Notes: generated from the sequence alone by a model not told the origin. Positions 19,091 to 28,053 are shown, counted from the first letter of the stretch. The stretch is DNA of 64,000 nucleotides from Faecalicatena orotica (GCF_003149245.1 NZ_QGDL01000001.1:124001-188000), one strand, 5' to 3'. Numbers and translations: made by a program.

Positions 19091-21013
19091 ATGGGAAATA
19101 AAAATACATATGATGCAGACAGTATTTCTGTATTGGAGGGACTCGAAGCAGTCAGGAAAAGACCCGGTATGTATATAGGAAGTGTTTCGACAAAAGGTCT
19201 GAATCATTTGATTTATGAAATCGTGGACAATGCCGTGGATGAACATCTGGCAGGGCATTGTTCCCAGATTCATGTGACACTGGAGAAGGACGGCTCGGCA
19301 ACCATTGAGGACAATGGCCGGGGCGTCCCTGTCGGCATGCACAAAAAGGGTGTATCAGCAGAGCGTATCGTTTATACTACCCTTCATGCGGGTGGGAAGT
19401 TCGACGATTCCGCTTATAAGACAAGCGGCGGACTCCACGGCGTAGGTTCATCTGTCGTCAATGCACTTTCCGCTTATATGGACGTACAGGTTTTCAGGGA
19501 CGGGGAAATCCATCATGACCGGTTTGAGCGCGGTATACCGGTGATCGAGCTGGAGGATGGTTTACTCCCTGTGATAGGCAGGACGAGAAAGACCGGGACC
19601 AAGGTGAATTTTCTCCCGGACGATACGATCTTTGAAAAGACCAGATTCCGCTCGGAGGAAGTGAAGAGCCGCCTTCATGAGACAGCATATCTGAATCCGG
19701 AGCTTACGATTACATTTGACGATAAGAGGGCGGAGACACAGGAGCATATTGTATACCATGAGCCGGATGGCATCATCGGGTTTATCAAGGATCTGAACCA
19801 GAAAAAGGAGACGATCCATGAACCGATTTATTATAAAGGAACTTCCGAGGGCATTGAAGTTGAGGTGGCGCTTCAGTATGTCAATGAATTTCATGAGAAT
19901 GTGCTGGGATTCTGCAATAATATTTACAATGCAGAAGGGGGAACCCATCTGACCGGTTTTAAGACAACCTTTACAACGGTGATGAACCAGTATGCGAAAG
20001 AACTCGGAATCCTGAAAGAAAAGGATCCAAATTTTACGGGGGCGGACATCAGAAACGGTATGACGGCGATTGTATCGATTAAGCACCCGGACCCGCGGTT
20101 TGAGGGGCAGACAAAGACGAAGCTGGACAACCCTGATGCAGCAAAGGCAGCTGGCAAAGTGACCGGTGATGAGATTGTACTGTATTTTGACCGGAATCTG
20201 GATACACTGAAAAAGGTGCTGTCCTGTGCGGAAAAGGCGGCCAAGATCAGAAAGACAGAAGAAAAGGCAAAGACGAATCTTCTGACAAAACAGAAGTATT
20301 CTTTTGACAGTAATGGAAAACTGGCTAACTGTGAGAGCAGGGATGCGAAAAAATGTGAAATCTTCATCGTCGAAGGAGATTCTGCCGGAGGTTCAGCGAA
20401 GACGGCCAGAAACCGTATGTTTCAGGCAATCCTCCCGATCCGCGGGAAGATCCTGAACGTGGAAAAGGCGAGTATTGATAAGGTACTTGCAAATGCGGAG
20501 ATCAAGACGATGATCAATGCGTTTGGATGTGGATTTTCCGAGGGGTACGGTAACGATTTCGATATCAGTAAACTCCGCTATGATAAAATTATCATTATGG
20601 CCGATGCCGATGTGGACGGCGCTCACATTTCCACACTGCTCCTTACACTTTTTTACCGCTTTATGCCGGAGCTGATCTATGAGGGTCATGTCTATATTGC
20701 CATGCCGCCTCTTTATAAGGTCATGCCTAAAAAGGGGGAGGAAGAGTATCTGTACGATGACAAGGCTCTGGAAAAATACAGGAAAACACATGAAGGCCCG
20801 TTTACACTCCAGAGATATAAAGGTCTTGGTGAGATGGATGCGGACCAGCTCTGGGAGACGACACTGGACCCGGAGACACGGCTTTTGAGGCTCGTAGAGA
20901 TCGAGGATGCACGCATGGCATCGAGTGTAACTGAGATGCTGATGGGGACAGAGGTGCCGCCGAGGCGTAGTTTTATATATGAAAATGCTGCAGATGCAGA
21001 GTTAGATATCTAA
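19091..21013 (+). CDS. gyrB: Type IIA DNA topoisomerase ATPase subunit (GyrB/ParE-like)
   Basis: The 640-residue protein has a GHKL ATPase domain (EIVDNAVDEH near 43; DNGRGVPVG; GGLHGVGSSVVNAL near 118), a transducer domain, and a TOPRIM domain (EGDSAGGSAK near 426, DADVDGAHI near 502). The stretch GKILNVEKA is more gyrase-like than ParE-like. It drives strand passage with the subunit encoded 36 bases downstream. In many Lachnospiraceae the canonical gyrB-gyrA pair lies near dnaA and a second pair occurs elsewhere; no dnaA region is here, so this may be the second set (inference). The gyrB versus parE label is therefore uncertain, while topoisomerase identity is not. Confidence 0.9.
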   Translation: MGNKNTYDADSISVLEGLEAVRKRPGMYIGSVSTKGLNHLIYEIVDNAVDEHLAGHCSQIHVTLEKDGSATIEDNGRGVPVGMHKKGVSAERIVYTTLHAGGKFDDSAYKTSGGLHGVGSSVVNALSAYMDVQVFRDGEIHHDRFERGIPVIELEDGLLPVIGRTRKTGTKVNFLPDDTIFEKTRFRSEEVKSRLHETAYLNPELTITFDDKRAETQEHIVYHEPDGIIGFIKDLNQKKETIHEPIYYKGTSEGIEVEVALQYVNEFHENVLGFCNNIYNAEGGTHLTGFKTTFTTVMNQYAKELGILKEKDPNFTGADIRNGMTAIVSIKHPDPRFEGQTKTKLDNPDAAKAAGKVTGDEIVLYFDRNLDTLKKVLSCAEKAAKIRKTEEKAKTNLLTKQKYSFDSNGKLANCESRDAKKCEIFIVEGDSAGGSAKTARNRMFQAILPIRGKILNVEKASIDKVLANAEIKTMINAFGCGFSEGYGNDFDISKLRYDKIIIMADADVDGAHISTLLLTLFYRFMPELIYEGHVYIAMPPLYKVMPKKGEEEYLYDDKALEKYRKTHEGPFTLQRYKGLGEMDADQLWETTLDPETRLLRLVEIEDARMASSVTEMLMGTEVPPRRSFIYENAADAELDI

Positions 21014-21049
21014 AAGCAGGGGCGTATTTGAGAAACAGGAGAAAAAAGA

Positions 21050-23293
21050 ATGAGTAGTGAATCACAGATTATCAGAACCGAATATTCAGAGGTTATGAAG
21101 AAATCTTATATAGATTATGCCATGAGTGTTATTATCGCAAGAGCACTGCCTGATGTAAGGGATGGCTTAAAGCCGGTACAGCGCAGGACTCTGTATGATA
21201 TGTACGAGCTTGGCATCCGTTATGACAGGCCTTACAGAAAGTGTGCCCGTATAGTCGGGGATACGATGGGTAAATACCATCCCCACGGTGACAGCTCCAT
21301 CTATGAATCGCTTGTAGTCATGGCTCAGGAATTTAAAAAAGGAATGATCCTCGTAGACGGACATGGTAACTTTGGCTCCATTGAGGGGGATGGAGCTGCT
21401 GCCATGCGTTACACAGAGGCAAGGCTCACAAAATTCACGCAGGAAGCATATCTGGCAGATCTGGATAAAAATATCATTGATTTTGGCCCGAACTTTGATG
21501 AGACGGAAAAAGAACCGATTGTCCTGCCTGTCCGCGTGCCGAACCTGCTGATCAATGGCGCAGAGGGGATTGCGGTGGGTATGGCGACCAGTATCCCTAC
21601 GCATAACCTGTGTGAAGTGATCGACGCTGTGAAGGCATATATGAAGAACGACCAGATCAGTACTAAACAGCTGATGAAATATATCAAAGGGCCGGATTTC
21701 CCGACCGGGGGCATTGTAGTCAACAAGGACGACCTGCTGAATATTTATGAGACCGGGCAGGGAAAGATCAAGCTGCGCGGCAAGGTGGAAGTAGAGGAGC
21801 TAAAAGGCGGCAAGAAGCAGCTTGTCATTACGGAAATACCATATACGATGATTGGAAGCGGTATCGGGAAGTTCCTCAACGATGTCTGCAATTTGGTAGA
21901 AACCAAAAAGACGAATGATATCGTCGATATTTCCAACCAGTCATCTAAAGAAGGAATCCGAATTGTCATAGAATTGAAAAAAGGTGCTGATGTAGAGAAT
22001 CTGAAAAATATGCTTTACAAGAAAACAAGGCTGGAAGACACCTTTGGTGTGAATATGCTCGCAGTTGCGGATAACCGGCCGGAAACACTGGGGCTAAAGG
22101 CTATCATTGAACATCATGTGGACTTCCAGTTTGAGCTGATGACCAGAAAGTACACGACACTGCTTGCGAAGGAACAGGAAAAGCGGGAGGTACAGGAAGG
22201 GCTGATCAAGGCATGTGACGTCATCGACCTGATTATCGAAATCCTGAGGGGAAGTAAATCTGTAAAAGACGCCCGGGCATGTCTTGTGAATGGTGTGACT
22301 GACAACATCACTTTTAAGTCAAGGATTTCAAAAAAAATGGCATCCCTCCTCAGATTTACAGAACGTCAGGCGACAGCTATCCTGGAGATGCGTCTGTATA
22401 AACTGATCGGGCTGGAAATTGAGGCTCTCCAGAAAGAACACGACGAGACAGTGAAGAATATTGCCCGCTATGAAGATATCCTGAATAATTATGACTCTAT
22501 GGCGGACCTGATCATCGGAGAATTGGAGTCTTACAAGAAAGAATATGGAAGAAAGCGCCGCACTGCGATTGAGAATGCGGAAGAAGCCGTTTTTGAAGAG
22601 AAGAAGATCGAAGAACAGGAAGTTGTTTTTCTGATGGATCGTTTCGGCTATGCCAAGACAATTGACGTGGCTGCATATGAGAGAAATAAAGAGGCTGCAG
22701 ACAGTGAAAATAAATATGTTGTCCACTGTATGAATACCGGAAAAATCTGTATCTTTACAGATTCAGGAAGAATGCATCAGGTAAAGATGCTGGATCTGCC
22801 ATATGGAAAGTTCCGTGATAAAGGAACACCGATAGATAATGTAAGCAACTACTCCAGCAGCGAGGAACAGATCATCATGGTCTGTGATGCGGAGCAGATG
22901 CGCTTTGCAAAGCTTCTGTTTGCAACAAAACAGGGAATGATTAAGAAAGTGGAAGGAACAGAGTTCCAGGTGGCAAAGCGGACGATTGCTGCAACAAAAC
23001 TGCAGGAAGAAGACACCCTGATCAGTGTAAACGTTGTAACAGAGAACCAGAATGTGGTACTCCAGACAAAAGGCGGATATTTCCTGAGATTTCCGGTGGA
23101 AGAGATTCCGGAAAAGAAAAAGGGCGCAGTGGGAGTTAGAGGAATTAAGCTCCAGAAGAACGATGAACTGGAGAACATCTACTTATTTGAAGAAGGAACG
23201 GAATCGAAGGTAACATACGGAGAAAAAGAAGTAACCCTGAACCGTTTAAGACAAGGGCGCAGAGACACTCTGGGGACGAAAACACGTAATTAG
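21050..23293 (+). CDS. gyrA: Type IIA DNA topoisomerase cleavage subunit (GyrA/ParC-like)
   Basis: This 747-residue subunit begins with the winged-helix breakage domain (ARALPDVRDGLKPVQRR near 27). The catalytic Tyr is in AAMRYTEARL (about residue 120). The quinolone-region helix reads HPHGDSSIYE, with Ser and Glu at the two usual resistance positions; Glu at the second is common in ParC. A coiled-coil gate follows, then a C-terminal beta-pinwheel with a degenerate GyrA-box-like PEKKKGAVG near 690. Mixed gyrase and topo IV signatures fit a second topoisomerase set. It is expressed with the ATPase subunit from the promoter at 19036 and ends before a strong terminator. Confidence 0.9.
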   Translation: MSSESQIIRTEYSEVMKKSYIDYAMSVIIARALPDVRDGLKPVQRRTLYDMYELGIRYDRPYRKCARIVGDTMGKYHPHGDSSIYESLVVMAQEFKKGMILVDGHGNFGSIEGDGAAAMRYTEARLTKFTQEAYLADLDKNIIDFGPNFDETEKEPIVLPVRVPNLLINGAEGIAVGMATSIPTHNLCEVIDAVKAYMKNDQISTKQLMKYIKGPDFPTGGIVVNKDDLLNIYETGQGKIKLRGKVEVEELKGGKKQLVITEIPYTMIGSGIGKFLNDVCNLVETKKTNDIVDISNQSSKEGIRIVIELKKGADVENLKNMLYKKTRLEDTFGVNMLAVADNRPETLGLKAIIEHHVDFQFELMTRKYTTLLAKEQEKREVQEGLIKACDVIDLIIEILRGSKSVKDARACLVNGVTDNITFKSRISKKMASLLRFTERQATAILEMRLYKLIGLEIEALQKEHDETVKNIARYEDILNNYDSMADLIIGELESYKKEYGRKRRTAIENAEEAVFEEKKIEEQEVVFLMDRFGYAKTIDVAAYERNKEAADSENKYVVHCMNTGKICIFTDSGRMHQVKMLDLPYGKFRDKGTPIDNVSNYSSSEEQIIMVCDAEQMRFAKLLFATKQGMIKKVEGTEFQVAKRTIAATKLQEEDTLISVNVVTENQNVVLQTKGGYFLRFPVEEIPEKKKGAVGVRGIKLQKNDELENIYLFEEGTESKVTYGEKEVTLNRLRQGRRDTLGTKTRN

Positions 23294-23351
23294 CCGGAAG
23301 TTTTAGAACAGGTTTAAAATAGGCTGGGTGTGTTTATAAGAAAATATAAGG

Positions 23352-23396
23352 AGGAGCATGAAACAGTTGTAATCCGGCTGTTTTATGCTCCTTTTT
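23352..23396 (+). terminator. Intrinsic terminator after the topoisomerase operon
   Basis: A 15-bp stem (23352-23366 with 23378-23392, one G-U pair) is followed by TTTTT. The left arm contains GGAGGAGCATG, which looks like a ribosome site plus ATG but opens no useful frame. Confidence 0.85.
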
Positions 23397-23623
23397 ATGT
23401 GCGCCTGACGGTATTATCCATCAGCTTCCTGCTGAAATTGAAGTTGTAACTGATTGCGCAGATAGTCTGACCATATTATAATATATACATTGACAGGGAG
23501 GGCTGCCCAAAGAGAAGGATAGGGTAATCCAGGATACAGGGCAAAAAATCAGGCTATGAAGCATGGCAGGGAGAGAAATGCAGTGTTTCAAAAGCAGGAA
23601 CTATTCAGAAAGGGAGAGGTTTT
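23397..23623 (+). promoter_or_regulatory. Non-coding stretch with promoter for the repeat protein
   Basis: The topoisomerase gene and the repeat-protein gene are separated by 330 bases; after the terminator this remainder shows no credible gene. A sigma-A promoter is visible: TTGCGC (23454-23459), 17-base spacer, TATAAT (23477-23482). The remaining 140-base leader has no recognised riboswitch. AGAAAGGGAGAGG before 23624 is the ribosome site. Confidence 0.55.
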
Positions 23624-24034
23624 ATGGCAGAAAAAGAATTATTAAATGCATTATCGGAGATGATGGACTCTAAATTCGAGGCACTAAAGAGAGATGTTGT
23701 GCTGAATATGGCAACGAAAGAAGATATTCGGAATATGGCGACGAAAGAAGATATTCAGAACATGGCAACAAAGGAAGACATGCTGAATATGGCGACGAAA
23801 GAAGATATTCGGAATATGGTGACGAAGGACGACATCGCAGATTTGGTTACAAAGGAAGATTTAAGGTACGCGGAAAATGTTATTTTATCAGAAGTAGACC
23901 GTGTTCAGGAAAAATCCAACATGCATTATCATGAGTTAAAAGAGGATATTTGTCAGCTCAGGAGGGAAGTCAGGTCAATGAATGTAGAAGGTTTAAGATA
24001 TAGAGTGGAACGATTGGAAGCAATTGTCTTATAA
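23624..24034 (+). CDS. Small coiled-coil protein with octapeptide repeats
   Basis: This 136-residue protein of unknown function has about six tandem copies of an octapeptide close to NMATKEDI (residues about 28-76). A second predicted coiled coil (about 78-136) is rich in Glu, Arg and Leu. The repeats are also visible in DNA as contiguous 24-base units with little drift (about 23706-23850), so copy number may vary between strains. There is no signal peptide or membrane segment. Short TKEDI-repeat proteins are common in Clostridia and are usually left unnamed. It has its own promoter and sits beside the padR/MATE pair, with no functional link evident. Confidence 0.75.
   Translation: MAEKELLNALSEMMDSKFEALKRDVVLNMATKEDIRNMATKEDIQNMATKEDMLNMATKEDIRNMVTKDDIADLVTKEDLRYAENVILSEVDRVQEKSNMHYHELKEDICQLRREVRSMNVEGLRYRVERLEAIVL
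23706..23850 (+). repeat. 24-bp tandem repeats inside the coiled-coil gene
   Basis: About six head-to-tail 24-base units encode the NMATKEDI octapeptide with only a few differences each. They are contiguous with no spacers, so this is a coding minisatellite rather than a CRISPR array. Confidence 0.8.
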
Positions 24035-24077
24035 AGAATATGCCTGCATGTATGAAATGAAATCCCAGATAGAACAG

Positions 24078-24113
24078 CGTATCCATTCACGGAAAAAAGT
24101 GTGAATGGATACG
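24078..24113. terminator. Perfect 13-bp hairpin between convergent genes
   Basis: CGTATCCATTCAC and GTGAATGGATACG form a perfect stem around a 10-base A-rich loop. It lies between the repeat-protein gene and the convergent padR gene. Neither side has a good T-run, so termination would be weak; a bidirectional transcript end is the likeliest role. Confidence 0.5.
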
Positions 24114-24118
24114 TGATG

Positions 24119-24652
24119 TCAGGAGGTATGCAAATCTTGTTTCAGTGAAGTAATCCAGGTTTCGATTGCCTGTGTAAGCATAAACTGTTGTTTCAGGACC
24201 GCCATACCCGTTTCAGGTATTTCTGGAAGGTTTTCTTTTATGCTGATGTTTTCTTTCAGATATGTCTTTAGTGTTTTTACCTGATCCTCTATTTCTGTTA
24301 AGCATGACTTTTGATTTTCAGGTGAAAGGCTGGTTAGATTTACTATTACGGCGTTAAAGTCTAAAAATATATGAATGGGTTTGGAGGCTATTTCCAACAT
24401 AAGCCTTTCAAATTCATTTGCCCCGCTGTCTGTCAGGGTATAGACTGTCTTTTCAGCCATTTTCCCTTCTTTTACTATGCTGCCTTTGATATATCCTTTT
24501 TCTTCAAGCTGGATTACTTTTTTATAAATGGACGGTGTGCTGATCTTTACCCACTTCGATATATTTCGGTATTCCACTAATTTCTGAATATCATAAGCGC
24601 TTAAAGCATCTTTTTTTATCATTCCCAATACGATTAGGTCTATTGTTGCCAT
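24119..24652 (-). CDS. PadR-family transcriptional repressor
   Basis: The 177-residue protein has the winged-helix PadR N-terminus (LIVLGMIKKDALSAYDIQKLVE, then TPSIYKKVIQLEEKGYIKG and a wing ending VYTLTDSG) and a helical C-terminal dimerisation domain (Vtr-type). PadR proteins commonly repress an adjacent transporter gene until a toxic compound binds. The ATG at 24652 has AAAGGAG upstream; a TTG eight codons earlier lies in the -35 region of the facing promoter. It is divergent from a MATE exporter and shares a control region with two symmetrical 17-bp operators. Confidence 0.93.
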   Translation of the reverse strand: MATIDLIVLGMIKKDALSAYDIQKLVEYRNISKWVKISTPSIYKKVIQLEEKGYIKGSIVKEGKMAEKTVYTLTDSGANEFERLMLEIASKPIHIFLDFNAVIVNLTSLSPENQKSCLTEIEDQVKTLKTYLKENISIKENLPEIPETGMAVLKQQFMLTQAIETWITSLKQDLHTS

Positions 24653-24669
24653 AAGGTTCTCCTTTTTTC

Positions 24670-24754
24670 TTGACAAGTACTATAAATTATAGTAGTATAT
24701 GCCGTACGGCCGAATACTATAAAATATAGTACTATATTCTATTTTCCATGTCAA
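24670..24754. promoter_or_regulatory. Symmetric facing promoters with twin PadR operators
   Basis: Plus strand: TTGACA (24670-24675), 17 bases, TAGTAT (24693-24698). Minus strand: TTGACA (24754-24749), 17 bases, TACTAT (24731-24726). Each promoter carries a 17-bp palindrome of the form TACTATA...TATAGTA in its spacer or -10: 24678-24694 and 24715-24731. The palindrome GCCGTACGGC (24701-24710) lies at the middle. The two promoters point toward each other, so their transcripts overlap. Binding of PadR to both sites would block both genes (inference). Confidence 0.85.
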
Positions 24755-24771
24755 GAGAAGGAGAAGTAAAT

Positions 24772-26142
24772 ATGAGTGAATGTAATAAAAAAACGGAACT
24801 GCTGGGATGTGCACCGATACCAAGAGCACTTCTGGCATTGGGTCTTCCTACGATGATAGGTATGATGGTAAATGCCTTATATAACCTTGCAGATGCCTAC
24901 TTTGTCGGAGGGCTGGGCACAAGCCAGACAGGGGCGATTACTGTTGCATTTCCGATCGGGCAGGTAGTGGTCGGCTTAGGGCTGCTGTTCGGTAATGGGG
25001 CAGCGTCCTATATATCCAGACTGCTGGGACTTGGCGATAAGGAAATGGCAGACCGGGTGGCAAGTACAGCTCTGTACAGCAGTATTGCTGTCGGAGCGGT
25101 TATAATTTTGGTGACAGTTATGTTTCTGAATCCAATTTTAAGACTTTTAGGTGCAACAGAGAGCATACTGCCATATGCCGTAACTTATACGAGTATCTAT
25201 ATTATTTCGTCTATATTCAATGTTTTTAACGTTACAATGAATAATATTGTGACAAGCGAAGGCGCTGCAAAAACGACAATGTGTGCATTACTTGCAGGAG
25301 CACTGCTGAATATAATTCTAGATCCGGTTTTTATCTATGCATTCCATTTAGGCATTGCGGGTGCAGCAGTGGCGACGGCAATCTCGCAGATTATATCCTC
25401 ACTGGTATATATCTTTTATATACATAGTAAAAAAAGCAATTTCAGTTTCAGCTTAAGAAAATGCTGTTTTTCAAGGCAGATTATGTCTGAGATATTTAAA
25501 ATCGGAATTCCGACATTGGTTTTCCAGCTATTGACGAGTCTTTCGATCGCGCTGATCAGCATGCAGGCGAAAAGATATGAATATGGCGATTCTGTGATTG
25601 CCGGTATGGGGGATGTAACAAGGATCATTTCTATGGGAAGCCTGATGGTGTTCGGGTTTATCAAAGGGTTCCAGCCAATTGCGGGTTATAATTACGGGGC
25701 AGGGAAGTACAAAAGGCTGCAGGAGGCAATTAAAACAATGATTCTTTGGTCAACAGCTTTTTGCATATTTTATGGAATCATGGCGGCGGTTTTTTCAGGT
25801 AAAATAATGGAACAATTTACGAAAAATGATATAGAGATGATCCGTGTAGGACGAAAAGCATTGACAGCAAACGGAATATCGTTTATATTTTTCGGATTTT
25901 ATACTGTATATTCTTCGCTTTTCCTCGCGCTGGGAAAAGCGAGGGAAGGTTTCATTCTGGGAGCCTTAAGGCAGGGAATCTGTTTTGTACCGGTTATCTT
26001 GTTCCTTCCCCTTGTTTGGAGAATAGGCGGGATTTTGTATGCCCAGCCAATCGCGGATGTGATGTCCGCAGTTGTCGCCGTATTCATGGCGGTATATCTA
26101 CATAAAGAATTAAAAACGTTTCAGTGTGCTGTTGAAGTATGA
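24772..26142 (+). CDS. MATE-family efflux transporter under PadR control
   Basis: This membrane protein of about 456 residues has twelve predicted helices in the duplicated MATE arrangement (LYNLADAYFVGGLG near 35; GYNYGAGKYKRLQEA near 310). It would export small, often cationic, toxic molecules. ATG 24772 has AAGGAGAAG five bases upstream; the in-frame ATG at 24748 overlaps the padR -35 element and lacks a site. Divergence from padR across two operators predicts induction by its substrate. It resembles the MATE at 13988 in family only. Confidence 0.93.
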   Translation: MSECNKKTELLGCAPIPRALLALGLPTMIGMMVNALYNLADAYFVGGLGTSQTGAITVAFPIGQVVVGLGLLFGNGAASYISRLLGLGDKEMADRVASTALYSSIAVGAVIILVTVMFLNPILRLLGATESILPYAVTYTSIYIISSIFNVFNVTMNNIVTSEGAAKTTMCALLAGALLNIILDPVFIYAFHLGIAGAAVATAISQIISSLVYIFYIHSKKSNFSFSLRKCCFSRQIMSEIFKIGIPTLVFQLLTSLSIALISMQAKRYEYGDSVIAGMGDVTRIISMGSLMVFGFIKGFQPIAGYNYGAGKYKRLQEAIKTMILWSTAFCIFYGIMAAVFSGKIMEQFTKNDIEMIRVGRKALTANGISFIFFGFYTVYSSLFLALGKAREGFILGALRQGICFVPVILFLPLVWRIGGILYAQPIADVMSAVVAVFMAVYLHKELKTFQCAVEV

Positions 26143-26191
26143 CAGCAGTGATTCAGCAGATGCAATTGTCTGTATAATTGAGAATTACCTC

Positions 26192-26220
26192 TTGCAATTA
26201 CTGGAAAAAGGTGCTATACT
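26192..26220 (+). promoter_or_regulatory. sigma-A promoter of the rimP-nusA-infB operon
   Basis: TTGCAA (26192-26197), 17 bases, TATACT (26215-26220). The leader to the rimP GTG is about 130 bases and structured. Confidence 0.75.
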
Positions 26221-26242
26221 TGACAACAGTTACATAGGAACC

Positions 26243-26300
26243 CGGCAGAAGAGTGAACGAAAGTTCACTCTTCTTTGTTGCTAAGGGCAATGCCAGCCGG
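26243..26300 (+). promoter_or_regulatory. Structured 5' leader of rimP
   Basis: AGAAGAGTGAAC and GTTCACTCTTCT (26247-26274) form a perfect 12-bp stem with a GAAA tetraloop and then TTTGTT. CCGGC (about 26242) and GCCGG (about 26296) could form an outer stem. A terminator-like hairpin between promoter and first gene suggests attenuation, perhaps by NusA, which the operon encodes (inference). Confidence 0.55.
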
Positions 26301-26356
26301 TCAGCTTATTATAACGATTATAATAGTATAGTAAATGCAGAGAAAAGGAGTATAGC

Positions 26357-26824
26357 GTGTCAAGAAGAGAACAGTATGAACAGCAGACAGAAGAACTTTT
26401 AGAGCCGATTGTGAAGGATCTGGAGTTTGAACTGGTAGATGTGGAATATGTGAAGGAGGCTGGTACCTGGTATTTGCGGGCTTATATTGATAAGCCGGGC
26501 GGGATTACAGTGGATGACTGTGAGATAGTAAGCAGGAAATTCTCGGATATTCTGGATGAAAAGGATTATATTGAAGATACTTATATCTTTGAGGTGAGTT
26601 CTCCGGGACTTGGGAGACCGTTGAAAAAAGAGAAGGACTTCAAAAGAAGCCTGGGAGAAGAAGTTGAGATCCGGACATACCGGGCAATCGACCGCCAGAA
26701 AGAATTCGTAGGAATATTGAAGGATTATGACAAGAACACTGTAACGATAGAATACGAGGATGAGTCTATTCAGACATTCGATAAAAGTGAGATTGCGCTT
26801 ATTCGCTTAGCTTTGGATTTTTAA
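26357..26824 (+). CDS. rimP: Ribosome maturation factor RimP
   Basis: The 155-residue two-domain protein begins with LEPIVKDLEFELVDVEYVKEAG-type sequence and contains DYIEDTYIFEVSSPGLGRPL, the RimP signature, before an SH3-like C-terminal domain. It assists 30S subunit maturation. The GTG at 26357 follows AAAAGGAG by six bases. It heads the conserved rimP-nusA-rnpM-ylxQ-infB order. Confidence 0.96.
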   Translation: MSRREQYEQQTEELLEPIVKDLEFELVDVEYVKEAGTWYLRAYIDKPGGITVDDCEIVSRKFSDILDEKDYIEDTYIFEVSSPGLGRPLKKEKDFKRSLGEEVEIRTYRAIDRQKEFVGILKDYDKNTVTIEYEDESIQTFDKSEIALIRLALDF

Positions 26825-26841
26825 TTTAGGAGGAAATAATA

Positions 26842-28053
26842 ATGAATACAGAATTATTGGAAGCATTGAATATTCTTGAGCAGGAAAAGAACATCAGTAA
26901 AGAAACAATGATGGATGCGATCGAGAATTCACTTATCAGCGCATGCAAGAATCATTTCGGAACATCAGATAATATTAAGGTAATCATGGATCATGAGACA
27001 TGTGATTACGCGGTTTATGCAGAGAAGGAAGTCGTTGAGGAAGTATTTGATCCTGCGATTGAGATTAGTCTGGAGGATGCAGAGAAGCTGGACAGCGCAC
27101 TTCAGATCGGCGATGTTGCACAGATACCGATCGAATCAAAGTCTTTTGGGCGTATCGCAACGCAGAATGCAAAGAACCTGATCCTTCAGAAAATCAGGGA
27201 AGAAGAACGTAAAGTCGTATATGACCAGTATTTTGAAAAAGAGAAAGATATCGTAACAGGTATTGTCCAGCGCTATGTGGGAAGAAATATCAGTATTAAC
27301 CTTGGAAGAGCGGATGCAATGCTGACAGAGAATGAACAGGTAAAGGGTGAAGTCTTCAAACCGACAGAACGTATCAAATTATATGTTGTGGAAGTAAAGA
27401 ATACGCCGAAGGGACCAAAGATCCTCGTATCCCGTACACATCCGGAACTTGTGAAGCGTCTGTTCGAGGCAGAAGTTGCCGAGGTAAAGGACGGAACTGT
27501 AGAAATCAAGAGTATAGCCCGTGAAGCAGGCTCCCGTACTAAGATGGCAGTATGGTCCAATGATGAGAATGTTGATCCAGTAGGTGCCTGTGTAGGAATG
27601 AACGGGTCCAGAGTTAATGCAGTTGTGAATGAACTGCGCGGGGAGAAGATCGACATCATCAACTGGAGTGACAATCCGGCGCTTTTGATTGAAAATGCAC
27701 TCAGCCCGGCAAAAGTCATTTCTGTTATGGCAGATCCTGATGAGAAGGCAGCGAGTGTCATTGTACCTGATTACCAGTTGTCACTGGCAATCGGTAAAGA
27801 AGGTCAGAATGCAAGACTTGCAGCCCGTTTGACAGGGTACAAGATTGATATCAAGAGCGAAACTCAGGCGATCGAGTCCGGTGAACTTCCTGAAGACTAT
27901 ATGGAGCAGATGGCAATGATGGAAGATGGCTATTCGGACGGTTTTGAGAACGGTTATGAAGAAGCATATCCACAGGATAGCGAAGAGATTTACGAGGCGC
28001 CGGAGGATGAAAATATAGAAGAGATAGAATTCATCGAGACAGATGGTGAATAA
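26842..28053 (+). CDS. nusA: Transcription termination/antitermination factor NusA
   Basis: The 403-residue protein has the RNA-polymerase-binding N-terminal domain (1-125), an S1 domain (about 135-200), and two KH domains (about 230-345; VGACVGMNGSRVNAVVNEL and LAIGKEGQNARLAARLTG). It ends in an acidic Asp/Glu-rich tail of about 50 residues. It lacks the extra C-terminal repeats of enteric NusA, as is usual in Firmicutes. It modulates pausing and termination. The AGGAGG site is strong and the spacing to rimP is 17 bases. Confidence 0.97.
   Translation: MNTELLEALNILEQEKNISKETMMDAIENSLISACKNHFGTSDNIKVIMDHETCDYAVYAEKEVVEEVFDPAIEISLEDAEKLDSALQIGDVAQIPIESKSFGRIATQNAKNLILQKIREEERKVVYDQYFEKEKDIVTGIVQRYVGRNISINLGRADAMLTENEQVKGEVFKPTERIKLYVVEVKNTPKGPKILVSRTHPELVKRLFEAEVAEVKDGTVEIKSIAREAGSRTKMAVWSNDENVDPVGACVGMNGSRVNAVVNELRGEKIDIINWSDNPALLIENALSPAKVISVMADPDEKAASVIVPDYQLSLAIGKEGQNARLAARLTGYKIDIKSETQAIESGELPEDYMEQMAMMEDGYSDGFENGYEEAYPQDSEEIYEAPEDENIEEIEFIETDGE

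Noticed and set aside
23706-23850. Possible CRISPR or IS-end repeats
   Set aside because: The 24-bp units are contiguous and in frame within a coding sequence.
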